Positions 9,001 through 15,974 are shown, numbered from the stretch's first letter. The stretch: 24,108 nucleotides of DNA from an uncultured Anaerobutyricum sp. (GCF_934307085.1 NZ_CAKRCF010000044.1:1-24108), one strand, 5' to 3'. Notes: a model not told the origin generated them from the letters alone. Program-made: numbers and translations.

Positions 9001-9641
9001 GAGCTACAATGAAGTTTGCTTTTGAAGCTCCAGCTAATGCAGAGACCTATCTTTCTCTTCGTGGAGATATTTACTCTGAAAAAGATGCGAAAGAGCATTT
9101 TTTAATGGCTAAAGTGCAGGCCAAAGGAGTGAAGTATGACTACAAGTTCCGCATCGATGCATACAGAACCGGACAGGAGGAGTATCTTTTTAATCTGGGA
9201 TATAGACAAGGAAATTTGACAAAATGTACCTTAAAGTTTAAAGATGTTGGAACTTTAAAGTATAAAGATATTGCAATTTATTCTCAGACGATGGATAATT
9301 ATGCCGAAAAGGTGAACGCATTAAAAGAAAATTCTTTACAGAATGCCAAAGCAGATAAAAATACTGTAACAGGTAATATTACGGTGGATAAGGATAAGAT
9401 GCTTGTGATAACTCTTCCTTATCAGAAGGGATGGACAGCTTATGTGGATGGTAAGAAGACGGATATTCAGCGTGTGAATTATCAGTATATTGGAATCAAT
9501 CTTAAAAAGGGAACACACGATATCAAGTTACATTACCAGCTTCCAGGAATTAAGCTTGCATTTATGATAACGGGATGTGGCGTAGTAGTATTTGCAGCGA
9601 TTATTATATTTAACATAGTCAGAAAAAGACGAAGAAACTAA
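6090..9641 (+). CDS. YfhO-family multipass membrane protein (GT-C-like glycosyltransferase) with N-terminal membrane extension
   Basis: A polytopic protein of 1183 residues from the ATG at 6090, eight bases after AGGAGG. The central part is a chain of hydrophobic helices with a large outside loop after the LPYKLQGKTLIWEADGLGQY segment, typical of YfhO. The C-terminus has the family ending: a soluble domain with LPYQKGWTAYVDGKK and GTHDIKLHYQLPG, then a last helix and a basic tail. In B. subtilis YfhO acts with the lipid-carrier transferase CsbB to glycosylate lipoteichoic acid outside the membrane, and a like role is inferred here. Known YfhO proteins are about 860 residues. The extra 300 or so at the N-terminus form a separate run of about 8-10 helices, perhaps a diverged acyltransferase-3-like unit. 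MATE follows after 29 bases. Confidence 0.85.
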   Translation: MSIKGKNGTSKREVFSRELIVAFYGVFLIMTMLCHKFEEVSIVHILTRMTQIVYVSGIFFAVGYYIQVQSEKGEDFRGNMLRNAAYSLGLYGALGVLYEVVIEHIDLFNAIRHFITFIKIFKISTVFLSVSILFLLSAYLWDLMKEWLERPVIILLICAVAFLFVFLPKGIIGYGLIGTLVGGDNTSAVAIAPQLFVFFWGVFCARDRQNTFLVKKNLIIAAISFVLAGIFAVLHIKAACFVFLGMFAAFIAVNVCVPFLGIYKAAEEAVVQTGVTVWKKITTPASKDGVENGHSILRYFIGYTLLFLVMIVLIFLPYKLQGKTLIWEADGLGQYVPKVYRFIQYIPEILKDIFSGNFDFRQYDFTTGLGATVAISYDPIYWLYLLFSADHIEKVYSILIIMRYFLAGLSMSCLVLYFKKSHFAAYTASIVYAFSGYAIYAGTKHGQFLTPMILLPVLVVAMERLVRSRKWYMLTVLVAVSLLCSYYFLYMNTIALGSYFILRIVCTKEYRSWKIFFERGFIIVGSYILGASIGIISLFTSFGSYMGSSRSGGAKLSSFLSTTPLFYRTEWLVDFFTSYISDAFTPGLWLKLGFAPIAMFAIVVLFTRKNRKELRWLFVIFTACCFFPICGYIFSGFSNVNNRWCYIYAAVVAFILAESLDKMHDLTGKELGIMTAITGMYGLITVFSDKLYVASIYGAFSLLAMTLVVVFLMNSDRIAISKRQFRAAILGITVLTIFLNARWFITSGSGDNTHLNTYVSVGDSKKEISDTALKNLDKVPGIENEDFYRSTNLVTTGDLRSSSMLYGYNDVSIFSSTLNGGVVNYNNAMGNCRWNIVSIYDYNFRTYLNTLASVKYLGVKKDNKATIPYGYTKVQETKNKKYSIYENKYALPLGYTYDKIVSVDTVDKYSAAEKQDISMLAAIVEDKDMKKNSNITVADKLPATAKKIKIKKMKLDGVSIDGDTIKIEKPGATMKFAFEAPANAETYLSLRGDIYSEKDAKEHFLMAKVQAKGVKYDYKFRIDAYRTGQEEYLFNLGYRQGNLTKCTLKFKDVGTLKYKDIAIYSQTMDNYAEKVNALKENSLQNAKADKNTVTGNITVDKDKMLVITLPYQKGWTAYVDGKKTDIQRVNYQYIGINLKKGTHDIKLHYQLPGIKLAFMITGCGVVVFAAIIIFNIVRKRRRN

Positions 9642-9670
9642 AGAAAATTATTTTGTAAAGGAAGGATAAG

Positions 9671-11023
9671 ATGCAGTCAAAAAAACGCTCCAGACAGATG
9701 GATATGCTTCATGGCTCTCTTCTTGATAAGATATTGCTATTTGCGTTACCATTAGCGGCGAGTAGTATTTTGCAGCAGTTATTTAATTCAGCAGATGCGG
9801 CGGTAGCAGGACGGTTTGCCGGAAGTCAGGCATTAGCAGCAGTCGGAGGGAATGCCCCTGTTGTCAGCTTGATTATTAACCTGTTTGTCGGAATGTCGGT
9901 TGGAGCTAATGTAATTATTGCGAATTATATTGGTCAAAAGAACACAAAAAAAGTGCATGAGGCAGTGCATACAGTTTATATAATGGCATTAGTGCTCGGA
10001 ATTGTTATGATGATGATGGGACAGCTTATTGCAAGGCCGATATTGATTCTCATCAATACGCCGTCAGATGTTATTAATCTGGCAACTTTGTATTTGCGAA
10101 TTTATTTTTGTGGAATGCCCTGTGTTATGATTTATAATTTCGGAGCAGCGATTCTAAGGAGTGTTGGAGATACAAAAAGACCATTATATTGTCTGTTTAT
10201 ATCAGGTGTTATTAATGTGGTTCTCAATGTGTTTTTTGTAGTGCTGTGTCATTTAAGTGTGGCAGGTGTTGCGATTGCGACGGTTATTGCTGATACAGTG
10301 AGCGCAGGACTTGTGACATGGTTTTTAATTCGTTCCAATGATATTATTAAATTAAATTTAAGAGAACTTACATTAAAAAAAGAATACATTAAAAAGGTGG
10401 TGCAGATTGGAGCTCCGGCAGGATTACAGGGTGCAGTATTCTCCGTGTCTAATGTCTGTATACAGGCCGGAATTAATAGTTTTGGAACAGCAGCAATTGC
10501 AGGTTCGGCTGCAGCTTTGAACTTTGAGTATTTTACTTACTTTTCAACAAATGCATTTGGTCAGGCTGCGGTTACTTTTGTAAGTCAGAATTATGGAGCA
10601 AGACAGTTTGAACGATGTAAAAAAGCTTTACGGTTAAGCCTTATTTCTGGTATGATTGTTACAGCTTTTATGAGTATTATTTTTGTAGCAGGACGTACGC
10701 CGTTTATCAGCATTTATACGAATGATTCTGCGGCTATCCAATATGGTATTGTTCGTATGGCGATAGTAGAAATGTTTGAGTTTATAGCATGTCTTTATGA
10801 AATACCTGGCGGAGCTCTTCGAGGAATCGGTCATTCTCTTTTGCCAGCTATTCTTACCGTTTTTGGTTCCTGTGGCCTGCGAATTGTCTGGATATATACA
10901 GTATTTCATAAGTTCCACACATTTCAGGTTCTTATGAGTGTTTATCTTGTGACATGGATTGTGACAAGTATCCTTGTGTTAGGGGCATATACTATAGTCA
11001 CTAAAAAAGTATATAGAACGTAA
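9671..11023 (+). CDS. MATE-family multidrug/metabolite exporter
   Basis: A 450-residue integral membrane protein of the usual MATE length with about 12 hydrophobic segments. The N-terminus shows the DMLHGSLLDKILLFALPLAAS entry helix and the PLAASSILQQLFNSADAAVAGRF pattern typical of the DinF/NorM-like group; the second half repeats it (QIGAPAGLQGAVFSVSNV). MATE proteins export cationic drugs or small metabolites against Na+ or H+. The start has AGGAAGG seven or so bases upstream. It lies 29 bases after yfhO and 36 before a BlaI-type gene, so the three are probably one operon. The substrate is unknown; export of a lipid-linked or wall precursor is possible but not shown. Confidence 0.9.
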   Translation: MQSKKRSRQMDMLHGSLLDKILLFALPLAASSILQQLFNSADAAVAGRFAGSQALAAVGGNAPVVSLIINLFVGMSVGANVIIANYIGQKNTKKVHEAVHTVYIMALVLGIVMMMMGQLIARPILILINTPSDVINLATLYLRIYFCGMPCVMIYNFGAAILRSVGDTKRPLYCLFISGVINVVLNVFFVVLCHLSVAGVAIATVIADTVSAGLVTWFLIRSNDIIKLNLRELTLKKEYIKKVVQIGAPAGLQGAVFSVSNVCIQAGINSFGTAAIAGSAAALNFEYFTYFSTNAFGQAAVTFVSQNYGARQFERCKKALRLSLISGMIVTAFMSIIFVAGRTPFISIYTNDSAAIQYGIVRMAIVEMFEFIACLYEIPGGALRGIGHSLLPAILTVFGSCGLRIVWIYTVFHKFHTFQVLMSVYLVTWIVTSILVLGAYTIVTKKVYRT

Positions 11024-11059
11024 TAACGTCATATATAAAAAGTTTAAGGAGAGATTATT

Positions 11060-11449
11060 ATGGTAGAGCATTTAACAAAAAGCGAGTTAGCTATTATGGA
11101 AGTGATGTGGAATCAGGAAGAGAACCTCACTGCTGCTGAGATTATTAAGGTATCTGGAGGCGACAAAGAATGGAAGAACAGTTCCATTCATTTGCTGGTG
11201 AATGCATTGCTTGAGAAAGGATTTCTTGAGGTTGCCGGTTTTAAAAAGACAACAAAGAACTATGCACGTACTTTTAAGCCAACTATGACACAGGAAAAGT
11301 ATTATATCGAGAAAGTAATGGGTAATGCGACAGAGGAAGAAAAGAAAAAAATCTACAACGAGTTATTAAAAGAAGTAGAAGATTTAGAAACTCTTGATGA
11401 GATATCTGCTGGAATTACAGCACGTCGTCAAGAATTAAAAAATCAGTAG
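11060..11449 (+). CDS. BlaI/MecI/CopY-family transcriptional repressor
   Basis: A 129-residue DNA-binding protein of normal family length. The N-terminal winged helix starts LTKSELAIMEVMWNQ, which is diagnostic, with the recognition region WKNSSIHLLVNALLEKGFLEV. The C-terminal helices (about 85-129) would be the dimerisation arm. BlaI-type repressors usually control beta-lactam or copper responses and are released by cleavage through a BlaR1-type sensor. No BlaR1 gene is next to it here, so the signal may come from elsewhere. SD is AAGGAGA. Its position behind yfhO and MATE suggests it regulates that operon; no inverted operator was identified with confidence. The stop codon overlaps the -35 box of the next promoter. 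Confidence 0.9.
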   Translation: MVEHLTKSELAIMEVMWNQEENLTAAEIIKVSGGDKEWKNSSIHLLVNALLEKGFLEVAGFKKTTKNYARTFKPTMTQEKYYIEKVMGNATEEEKKKIYNELLKEVEDLETLDEISAGITARRQELKNQ

Positions 11450-11479
11450 TTGACTTTTCCTATCGTATGGGTATATAAT
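11450..11479 (+). promoter_or_regulatory. Sigma-A promoter for the T-box/dehydrogenase transcript
   Basis: TTGACT (11450-11455) and TATAAT (11474-11479) with an 18-base spacer. The -35 box begins immediately after the stop codon of the BlaI-type gene. Transcription would start near 11486. Confidence 0.75.
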
Positions 11480-11485
11480 CAACGC

Positions 11486-11872
11486 AATAAAGTAAATACA
11501 GCGGACGCTTAAACCGATGATATGGAAGTTAGGGCGATTGATGCACTTACAGAGAGACCGGGATGCTGAGAACCGGACAGAACGCAGATTGTCAAGTGGG
11601 CCATGGAGGGCAGTGTGAACAGCAGATTCAGGCAGATATCAATTATCTTGCACAGAAGTATTTGAAGAAGTACAGAAACTGATAGAATACGGTGATATGG
11701 AAGTTTAAAGCTTACTAGCATTGACGTGAAGACATACGTTAGTTGTCAGGGATATGATGTGTATCCTGTGAGTGCATGAAGATTTTCATGAAGCAAGGTG
11801 GTACCGCGGGAGAATTTTTGGAATTTTACCCGTCCTTGACAGATAGAGAATATTTGTCAGGGACGTTTTTTT
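11486..11872 (+). ncRNA. T-box leader (tRNA-sensing riboswitch)
   Basis: The T-box sequence AAGGTGGTACCGCG is at 11795-11808, followed by a terminator. Upstream is a Stem I-like region with the AGAGAG motif (11551-11556) next to a distal CCGG...CCGG hairpin holding a GCTG/AG-type loop (11558-11576). T-boxes raise expression when a particular tRNA is uncharged. By alignment with the usual spacing to the GAG below the specifier loop, TGG at 11597-11599 (Trp) is a candidate specifier, but pairing there is ambiguous. The T-box bulge reads TGGT, which pairs best with a tRNA having discriminator A, whereas tRNA-Trp normally has G. The amino acid is therefore unresolved. A 13-nt word, TGATATGGAAGTT, occurs twice in the leader (11518 and 11693). 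Confidence 0.92.
11831..11872 (+). terminator. T-box regulated intrinsic terminator
   Basis: CGTCCTTGACA (11831-11841) pairs with TGTCAGGGACG (11855-11865), an 11-bp stem with one G-U pair, followed by seven T residues. The left arm also follows the T-box, so the antiterminator can compete for it. Confidence 0.9.
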
Positions 11873-11940
11873 ATAGTTCTCTGACATCAACAAGCTGTAT
11901 TGTGGAAAAACTTTGATAATTGTGGATAAGGAGGATGAAA

Positions 11941-12855
11941 ATGAGAAAGGTTGTGATTATCGGAGCCGGTCACGTCGGCTCCCACTGTGGATATGCACTG
12001 GCACATTCGGGGATAGCCGATGAGATTGTCCTTGTGGATGTGGATAAAGATAAGGCACATGCACAGGCACTTGATATTGCAGACAGCGTAAGCTTCTGTG
12101 AGAGAGAAACAGTAGTAAGAGATGGTGACTATAAAGAATGTGAGGATGCAGCCATCGTTGTTGTAGCAATCGGTGAAGCAAGAAAGCCAGGACAGACAAG
12201 ACTGGATATGTTAGGACGTTCCGTAGAAATGTTAAAAGAACTTATTGAACAGTTAAAACCATACAAAATTCCAGGAATCGTAGTAACTATTACAAATCCA
12301 GCCGATATTGTAGCTGACTATGTAAGAAAGGGACTTAACTTAGAAAGAAGTAGGGTCTTTGGAACAGGAACCTTATTAGACACCGCAAGATTAGTCCGAA
12401 CCTTAAGTGAAGAATCTGGTGTAGCAAGACGTTCCATTCAGGCATATTCATTAGGAGAACACGGAGATTCTTCTATGATTCCATTCTCCTGTGTAACAAT
12501 CGGAGGACTTCCGTTCGAGGCTTATGATATTTCCAAAGAAAAAGTCTTAGAGGCAACCAGACAGATTGGAATGACCATCATCGAAGGTAAAAAATCAACT
12601 GAATTTGGCATTGGCAGAGCCTTAACTGAAATGGCGGCCTGTATTCTCCGCAATGAGAAAAAAATCATGCCAGCTTCCGTATTACTTCAAGGCGAATATG
12701 GACAACACGATGTACACTGCGGAGTCCCATGTCTTATCGGTAAAAATGGAATTGAGAAAATAATCGAACTTCCATTAACAGAGGAAGAACAAGAGATGCT
12801 TAACCAATCTTGTGAGGTAATTAAAAAGCATATAAAAATGGCAAGTAAAAATTAG
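11941..12855 (+). CDS. LDH/MDH-family NAD-dependent 2-hydroxyacid dehydrogenase, substrate uncertain
   Basis: A 304-residue cytoplasmic enzyme. It has the Rossmann motif GAGHVGSH (8-15), acidic NAD-ribose residues in LVDVD (31-35), TNPAD (118-122), LDTAR with Arg150, and the catalytic His174 in GEHGDSS. GTGTLLDTAR is LDH/hydroxyisocaproate-dehydrogenase-like rather than MDH-like. The active-site loop reads EARKPGQTRLDM. Aligned on KPG, the LDH specificity Gln (102 in standard numbering) is Arg81, the MDH-type residue, and the following Glu is Gln85. Calling it lactate dehydrogenase is thus unsafe; it may reduce a 2-keto acid derived from an amino acid. The start is the ATG six bases after AAGGAGG. 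The T-box upstream ties it to an amino acid's supply. Confidence 0.88.
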   Translation: MRKVVIIGAGHVGSHCGYALAHSGIADEIVLVDVDKDKAHAQALDIADSVSFCERETVVRDGDYKECEDAAIVVVAIGEARKPGQTRLDMLGRSVEMLKELIEQLKPYKIPGIVVTITNPADIVADYVRKGLNLERSRVFGTGTLLDTARLVRTLSEESGVARRSIQAYSLGEHGDSSMIPFSCVTIGGLPFEAYDISKEKVLEATRQIGMTIIEGKKSTEFGIGRALTEMAACILRNEKKIMPASVLLQGEYGQHDVHCGVPCLIGKNGIEKIIELPLTEEEQEMLNQSCEVIKKHIKMASKN

Positions 12856-12867
12856 AACTTAGACTTA

Positions 12868-12967
12868 CTGGTACTCTGATATTTAACACGAATTTTTATA
12901 TAATTTTTTACATAGTTTTTTACTTGAATCTTTTTCTTATGTGAAATTAAATATCACAGCAGACCAG
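12868..12967 (+). other. AT-rich inverted repeat after the dehydrogenase gene
   Basis: CTGGT plus GATATTTAA (12868-12886) is mirrored by TTAAATATC plus ACCAG (12947-12967), around 60 AT-rich bases. It begins 12 bases past the dehydrogenase stop. It may end or protect that transcript. It has no clean U-tract of the usual kind. Confidence 0.5.
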
Positions 12968-13010
12968 CTTACACAAGTTTTAATCTGAAACAATTAAACT
13001 TTTAAATTTA

Positions 13011-13016
13011 TATAAT
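13011..13016 (+). promoter_or_regulatory. Likely -10 box for the ABC importer operon
   Basis: A perfect TATAAT lies in AT-rich DNA; no good -35 is seen 16-18 bases upstream. If used, transcription would start near 13022-13024, almost exactly at the first base of the long hairpin at 13025. Confidence 0.4.
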
Positions 13017-13024
13017 CTTGGGGA

Positions 13025-13148
13025 GAAGTTTTTTATTGATTTATAGTATAAAATATGAATATATTGAAATGTTGCCACAACCTGGTGAAGCAGAAATCTT
13101 AGGATTTCAACGATTCATATTTTATACTATAAATCAATAAGAAACTTC
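13025..13148 (+). other. 124-nt near-perfect hairpin in the ABC importer leader
   Basis: Bases 13025-13060 pair with 13113-13148: 36 positions, one of them a G-U pair and no mismatch. A further 7-bp stem (13064-13070 with 13104-13110) closes a 33-nt top loop. The arm contains TTATAGTATAAAATATGAAT. It ends 27 bases before the start codon of the substrate-binding protein, ahead of its ribosome site. It could be a small palindromic insertion or an unusual 5' UTR control element. It shares no core with the P1, P2 or P3 repeats, apart from a 9-nt GAAACTTCG also seen in P2 copy 1. Confidence 0.85.
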
Positions 13149-13175
13149 GTCCACAGACATAGAAAGGAAAAGAAA

Positions 13176-14201
13176 ATGAGAAAATTTAAAAAATTTGTAA
13201 GTACAGCAATTATAGTAGCAATGGCAGGTACTCTTTGTTTAACAGGTTGTGGTTCTAACAGCAGTTCTGAAGGAAGCACAGGAAGCAAGTCAGAAAAACA
13301 GGTTACAGTAGCAGTAGTTCAGCCAATGTCTCACACATCCCTTGACCAGATTCGTGATACCATCACTTCTGAACTTGGAAAAGACGATAACATCAAAGTA
13401 GTAACAGATAACGCAAACGGTGATACCGCAGCCTTAAGCTCTATTATTGAAAATTACAAATCTGAAGGTGTAGACATCGTTGTTCCTATCGCAACTTCTA
13501 CAGCACAGACAGCAAAGAGTGTTTATGACGGAGAAGATACTCCAATCGTATTTGCAGCAGTTTCTGATCCAGAAGCAGCAGGTCTTACAGGAGAAGATTG
13601 TGCGAATATTACAGGTGTTTCTAACAACATTCCAGCAGACGAGATTGTTAAGCTGATTTCTAACTTCCAGCCAGATTACAAGAAGATTGGTTTCCTGTAT
13701 ACATCCAGTGAAACAAACTCCGTATCTACAATTACAGCAGCTAAGAAATACTGTGACGATAATAATATCGCTTATGAAGAGTCTTCTATCTCTAATGTTT
13801 CTGAACTTCAGACAGCAGTAGAATCTCTGATTTCTAAAGGAGTAGATGCACTTTATACTGGTAACGACAACACAATCGCTTCAGCAATGGCTACTTACAC
13901 AGATGCCGCTTACGCAAAGAAAGTTCCAATCTACTGCGGTGCTGACTCCATGGTTGCAGACGGTGGATTTGCTACAGTTGGTGTAAATTATGTACAGCTT
14001 GGAAAACAGGTTGCTGACATGGTAGAAAAGATTGCAAACGGCGAAAAAGTTTCTGATATTCCTTACGAGACAATTTCTGATTATGCAAAATATGTAAATA
14101 TGCAGGCTGTAAAACAGTTTGGTGGTAACTTCGATAAGAAGGCATTTGAAGGATTTGATGTGCTTGTAGAGGAAGATGGAACAAGTCATTTTAATAAATA
14201 A
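13176..14201 (+). CDS. ABC transporter substrate-binding lipoprotein (ABC_sub_bind/TrpX-like family)
   Basis: A 341-residue lipoprotein. The signal peptide is KK-rich, then hydrophobic, with lipobox LTGC making Cys25 the lipidated residue. A Ser/Gly linker follows. The mature part has the periplasmic-binding-protein pattern of this family: VTVAVVQPMSHTSLDQIRD at the start, DIVVPIATSTAQ, IVFAAVSDPEAAGL, IGFLYTSSETNS and LYTGNDNTIASA. In this family known substrates include tryptophan (TrpX) in streptococci, but many members are unassigned. It is followed by its permease and ATPase, so the importer is complete. The nearby T-box transcript might read through into it, although two large hairpins lie between. 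Confidence 0.9.
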   Translation: MRKFKKFVSTAIIVAMAGTLCLTGCGSNSSSEGSTGSKSEKQVTVAVVQPMSHTSLDQIRDTITSELGKDDNIKVVTDNANGDTAALSSIIENYKSEGVDIVVPIATSTAQTAKSVYDGEDTPIVFAAVSDPEAAGLTGEDCANITGVSNNIPADEIVKLISNFQPDYKKIGFLYTSSETNSVSTITAAKKYCDDNNIAYEESSISNVSELQTAVESLISKGVDALYTGNDNTIASAMATYTDAAYAKKVPIYCGADSMVADGGFATVGVNYVQLGKQVADMVEKIANGEKVSDIPYETISDYAKYVNMQAVKQFGGNFDKKAFEGFDVLVEEDGTSHFNK

Positions 14202-14231
14202 TGAATCAAGATTAGAATTGAGGACATAAAC

Positions 14232-15170
14232 ATGAATGAAATAGCAGGCATGTTAGTTTCCGCTCTCGGCCAGGGGTTTATCTACGCCCCTATGGCCCTG
14301 GGCGTTTTTCTGACATTTAGTATTTTAAAAACACCCGACCTTACGGTAGAGGGAAGTTTCGTATTTGGAATGACCGCCTGTGTCGTGGTGACGATTGCGG
14401 GGCATCCGATTTTAGGACTTGTTGTCGGCACGCTTGCAGGAGCGGCAGCAGGACTTTGTACGGGACTTTTACAGACCAAATTAAAGATTGAGCCAATTTT
14501 ATCCGGTATCCTTACAATGACAGGACTTTACACAGTAAACTATGCTATTCTGGGTGGCCAGTCTAACCGTTATTTACAGTATGAGGCAAAAAATAGCCTT
14601 GGTGTAACCGTAAATAAACCAGCAGATACGGTATACAAGATGTTCCAGAGAGCCTTTGGCAAGGATATGTCATCAGGTATGATTGCATTTTTACTTACCA
14701 TGATTATCGTTATTGTAACCTGTGCAGTTCTTGTTACATTTTTCCGTACAAGAAATGGTATGGCGATTATTGCAACTGGTGATAACGAGGAAATGGTTCG
14801 CTCTTCTTCAATCAATGCGGATATATCCAGAATCGGCGGTGTCATGATTTCTAACGCACTCGTTGCATTTTCCGGCGCGCTTCTTTGCCAGTATCAGAAA
14901 TACGCTGATTTAAACTGTGGAAATGGTATGCTTGTTATGGGACTCGCCTCGGTAATCATCGGTCTGACTTTCTTTGGAACTCACTCCGTAACGGTGCAGG
15001 CAGTCGGTGTTGTTCTTGGTTCTTTATTATACCGAATCATCATTCAGATTGCATACAAGATTGATATGCCAAGCTATGCAGTTAAATTATTGTCTGCAGT
15101 TATCGTTGTAATCGCATTAGTTATTCCGTGGTTACAGAAAACTTATAAAAAGAAAGGGGGCAGCCGATAA
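14232..15170 (+). CDS. ABC transporter permease (BPD_transp_2/LivH-like)
   Basis: A 312-residue integral membrane protein with about 8-9 hydrophobic segments. Early features are the GQGFIYAPMALGVFLTFSIL helix and TPDLTVEGSF, which is typical of permeases paired with ABC_sub_bind proteins. A loop with RTRNGMAIIATGDNEEMVRSSSIN (about 175-198) looks like the coupling region that contacts the ATPase. It starts 30 bases after the lipoprotein gene with a weak GAGG site. Its TAA stop overlaps the ATG of the ATPase gene (TAATG), so the two are translationally coupled. Confidence 0.92.
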   Translation: MNEIAGMLVSALGQGFIYAPMALGVFLTFSILKTPDLTVEGSFVFGMTACVVVTIAGHPILGLVVGTLAGAAAGLCTGLLQTKLKIEPILSGILTMTGLYTVNYAILGGQSNRYLQYEAKNSLGVTVNKPADTVYKMFQRAFGKDMSSGMIAFLLTMIIVIVTCAVLVTFFRTRNGMAIIATGDNEEMVRSSSINADISRIGGVMISNALVAFSGALLCQYQKYADLNCGNGMLVMGLASVIIGLTFFGTHSVTVQAVGVVLGSLLYRIIIQIAYKIDMPSYAVKLLSAVIVVIALVIPWLQKTYKKKGGSR

Positions 15171-15946
15171 TGAGTAGTCAGTTAAAACTTGTAGACATCA
15201 CAAAAAAGTTTGAGGCAAACACTGTCAATGAAAAAGTTGCCCTTGACCACTTAAATCTTACTGTAGAACCTGGTCAGTTTGTTACTGTCCTTGGTTCAAA
15301 TGGTTCCGGTAAATCTACCATGTTTAACGTCATCCTCGGAAGCCTTTTCCCAGATGAAGGAAAAGTGTACTTAGGAGACAAAGACATTACGAAATTAAAA
15401 GACTACAAACGTGCTTTAAACATCGGATGCCTTTACCAGAATCCACTTCGTGGAACCGCTCCGAACCTCACCATTGAGGAAAACCTTGCCCTTGCTTACA
15501 CAAGAAAGGCTTCCCCGTCTTTTTTTGCCTTAAATAAAAAAGACAGCGCCTATTTCAGAGAAGTTCTTTCCACCCTTGGAATGGGACTCGAAGACAGAAT
15601 GAAAACCAAAATCGGTCTTCTTTCCGGCGGACAGCGACAGGCAGCCTCTCTTTTAATGGCAACCATTGCAGAACCAGAACTCTTATTACTCGATGAACAT
15701 ACCGCAGCCCTTGACCCTGGCGCAGCCGAAAAAGTCATGGCATTAACGAAAAAAATTGTTGAGGAAAATAAAATCACAACCCTTATGATTACACATGATA
15801 TGGAATATGCATTAGAATACGGCAGCCGGACGATTATGCTTGATTCCGGAAAAATAGTCATGGATTTGATCGGAAAAGAACGAGAAGAAATGACAACCGG
15901 GAAATTAGCCGAACTCTTTTATGGAAAAGCACATAAGAGAGGTTGA
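15170..15946 (+). CDS. ABC transporter ATP-binding protein
   Basis: A 258-residue ATPase with every core motif: Walker A GSNGSGKST (42-50), Q-loop Gln90, signature LSGGQRQ (151-157), Walker B LLLLDE (171-176), D-loop ALD and switch His209 in MITHD. Normal length for the family. The start ATG overlaps the permease stop. It powers uptake by the lipoprotein/permease pair just upstream and is the last gene of that operon; P1 copy 1 follows within 30 bases. Confidence 0.95.
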   Translation: MSSQLKLVDITKKFEANTVNEKVALDHLNLTVEPGQFVTVLGSNGSGKSTMFNVILGSLFPDEGKVYLGDKDITKLKDYKRALNIGCLYQNPLRGTAPNLTIEENLALAYTRKASPSFFALNKKDSAYFREVLSTLGMGLEDRMKTKIGLLSGGQRQAASLLMATIAEPELLLLDEHTAALDPGAAEKVMALTKKIVEENKITTLMITHDMEYALEYGSRTIMLDSGKIVMDLIGKEREEMTTGKLAELFYGKAHKRG

Positions 15947-15974
15947 TTTGCCGCAGGCAAGGGAATCGACAGAT

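Noticed and set aside
11597..11599. Firm assignment of the T-box as tryptophan-specific
   Set aside because: The TGG position is plausible but pairing in the specifier region is ambiguous and the T-box bulge TGGT argues against a G-discriminator tRNA.
13055..13088. Trp leader peptide in the importer hairpin loop (TGG followed by TGA)
   Set aside because: Neither nearby ATG is in frame with the TGG TGA, and the frame has a stop just upstream.
13881..14189. Minus-strand open frames inside the substrate-binding protein gene
   Set aside because: Composition is that of an antisense shadow of a clear lipoprotein gene; no start signals.
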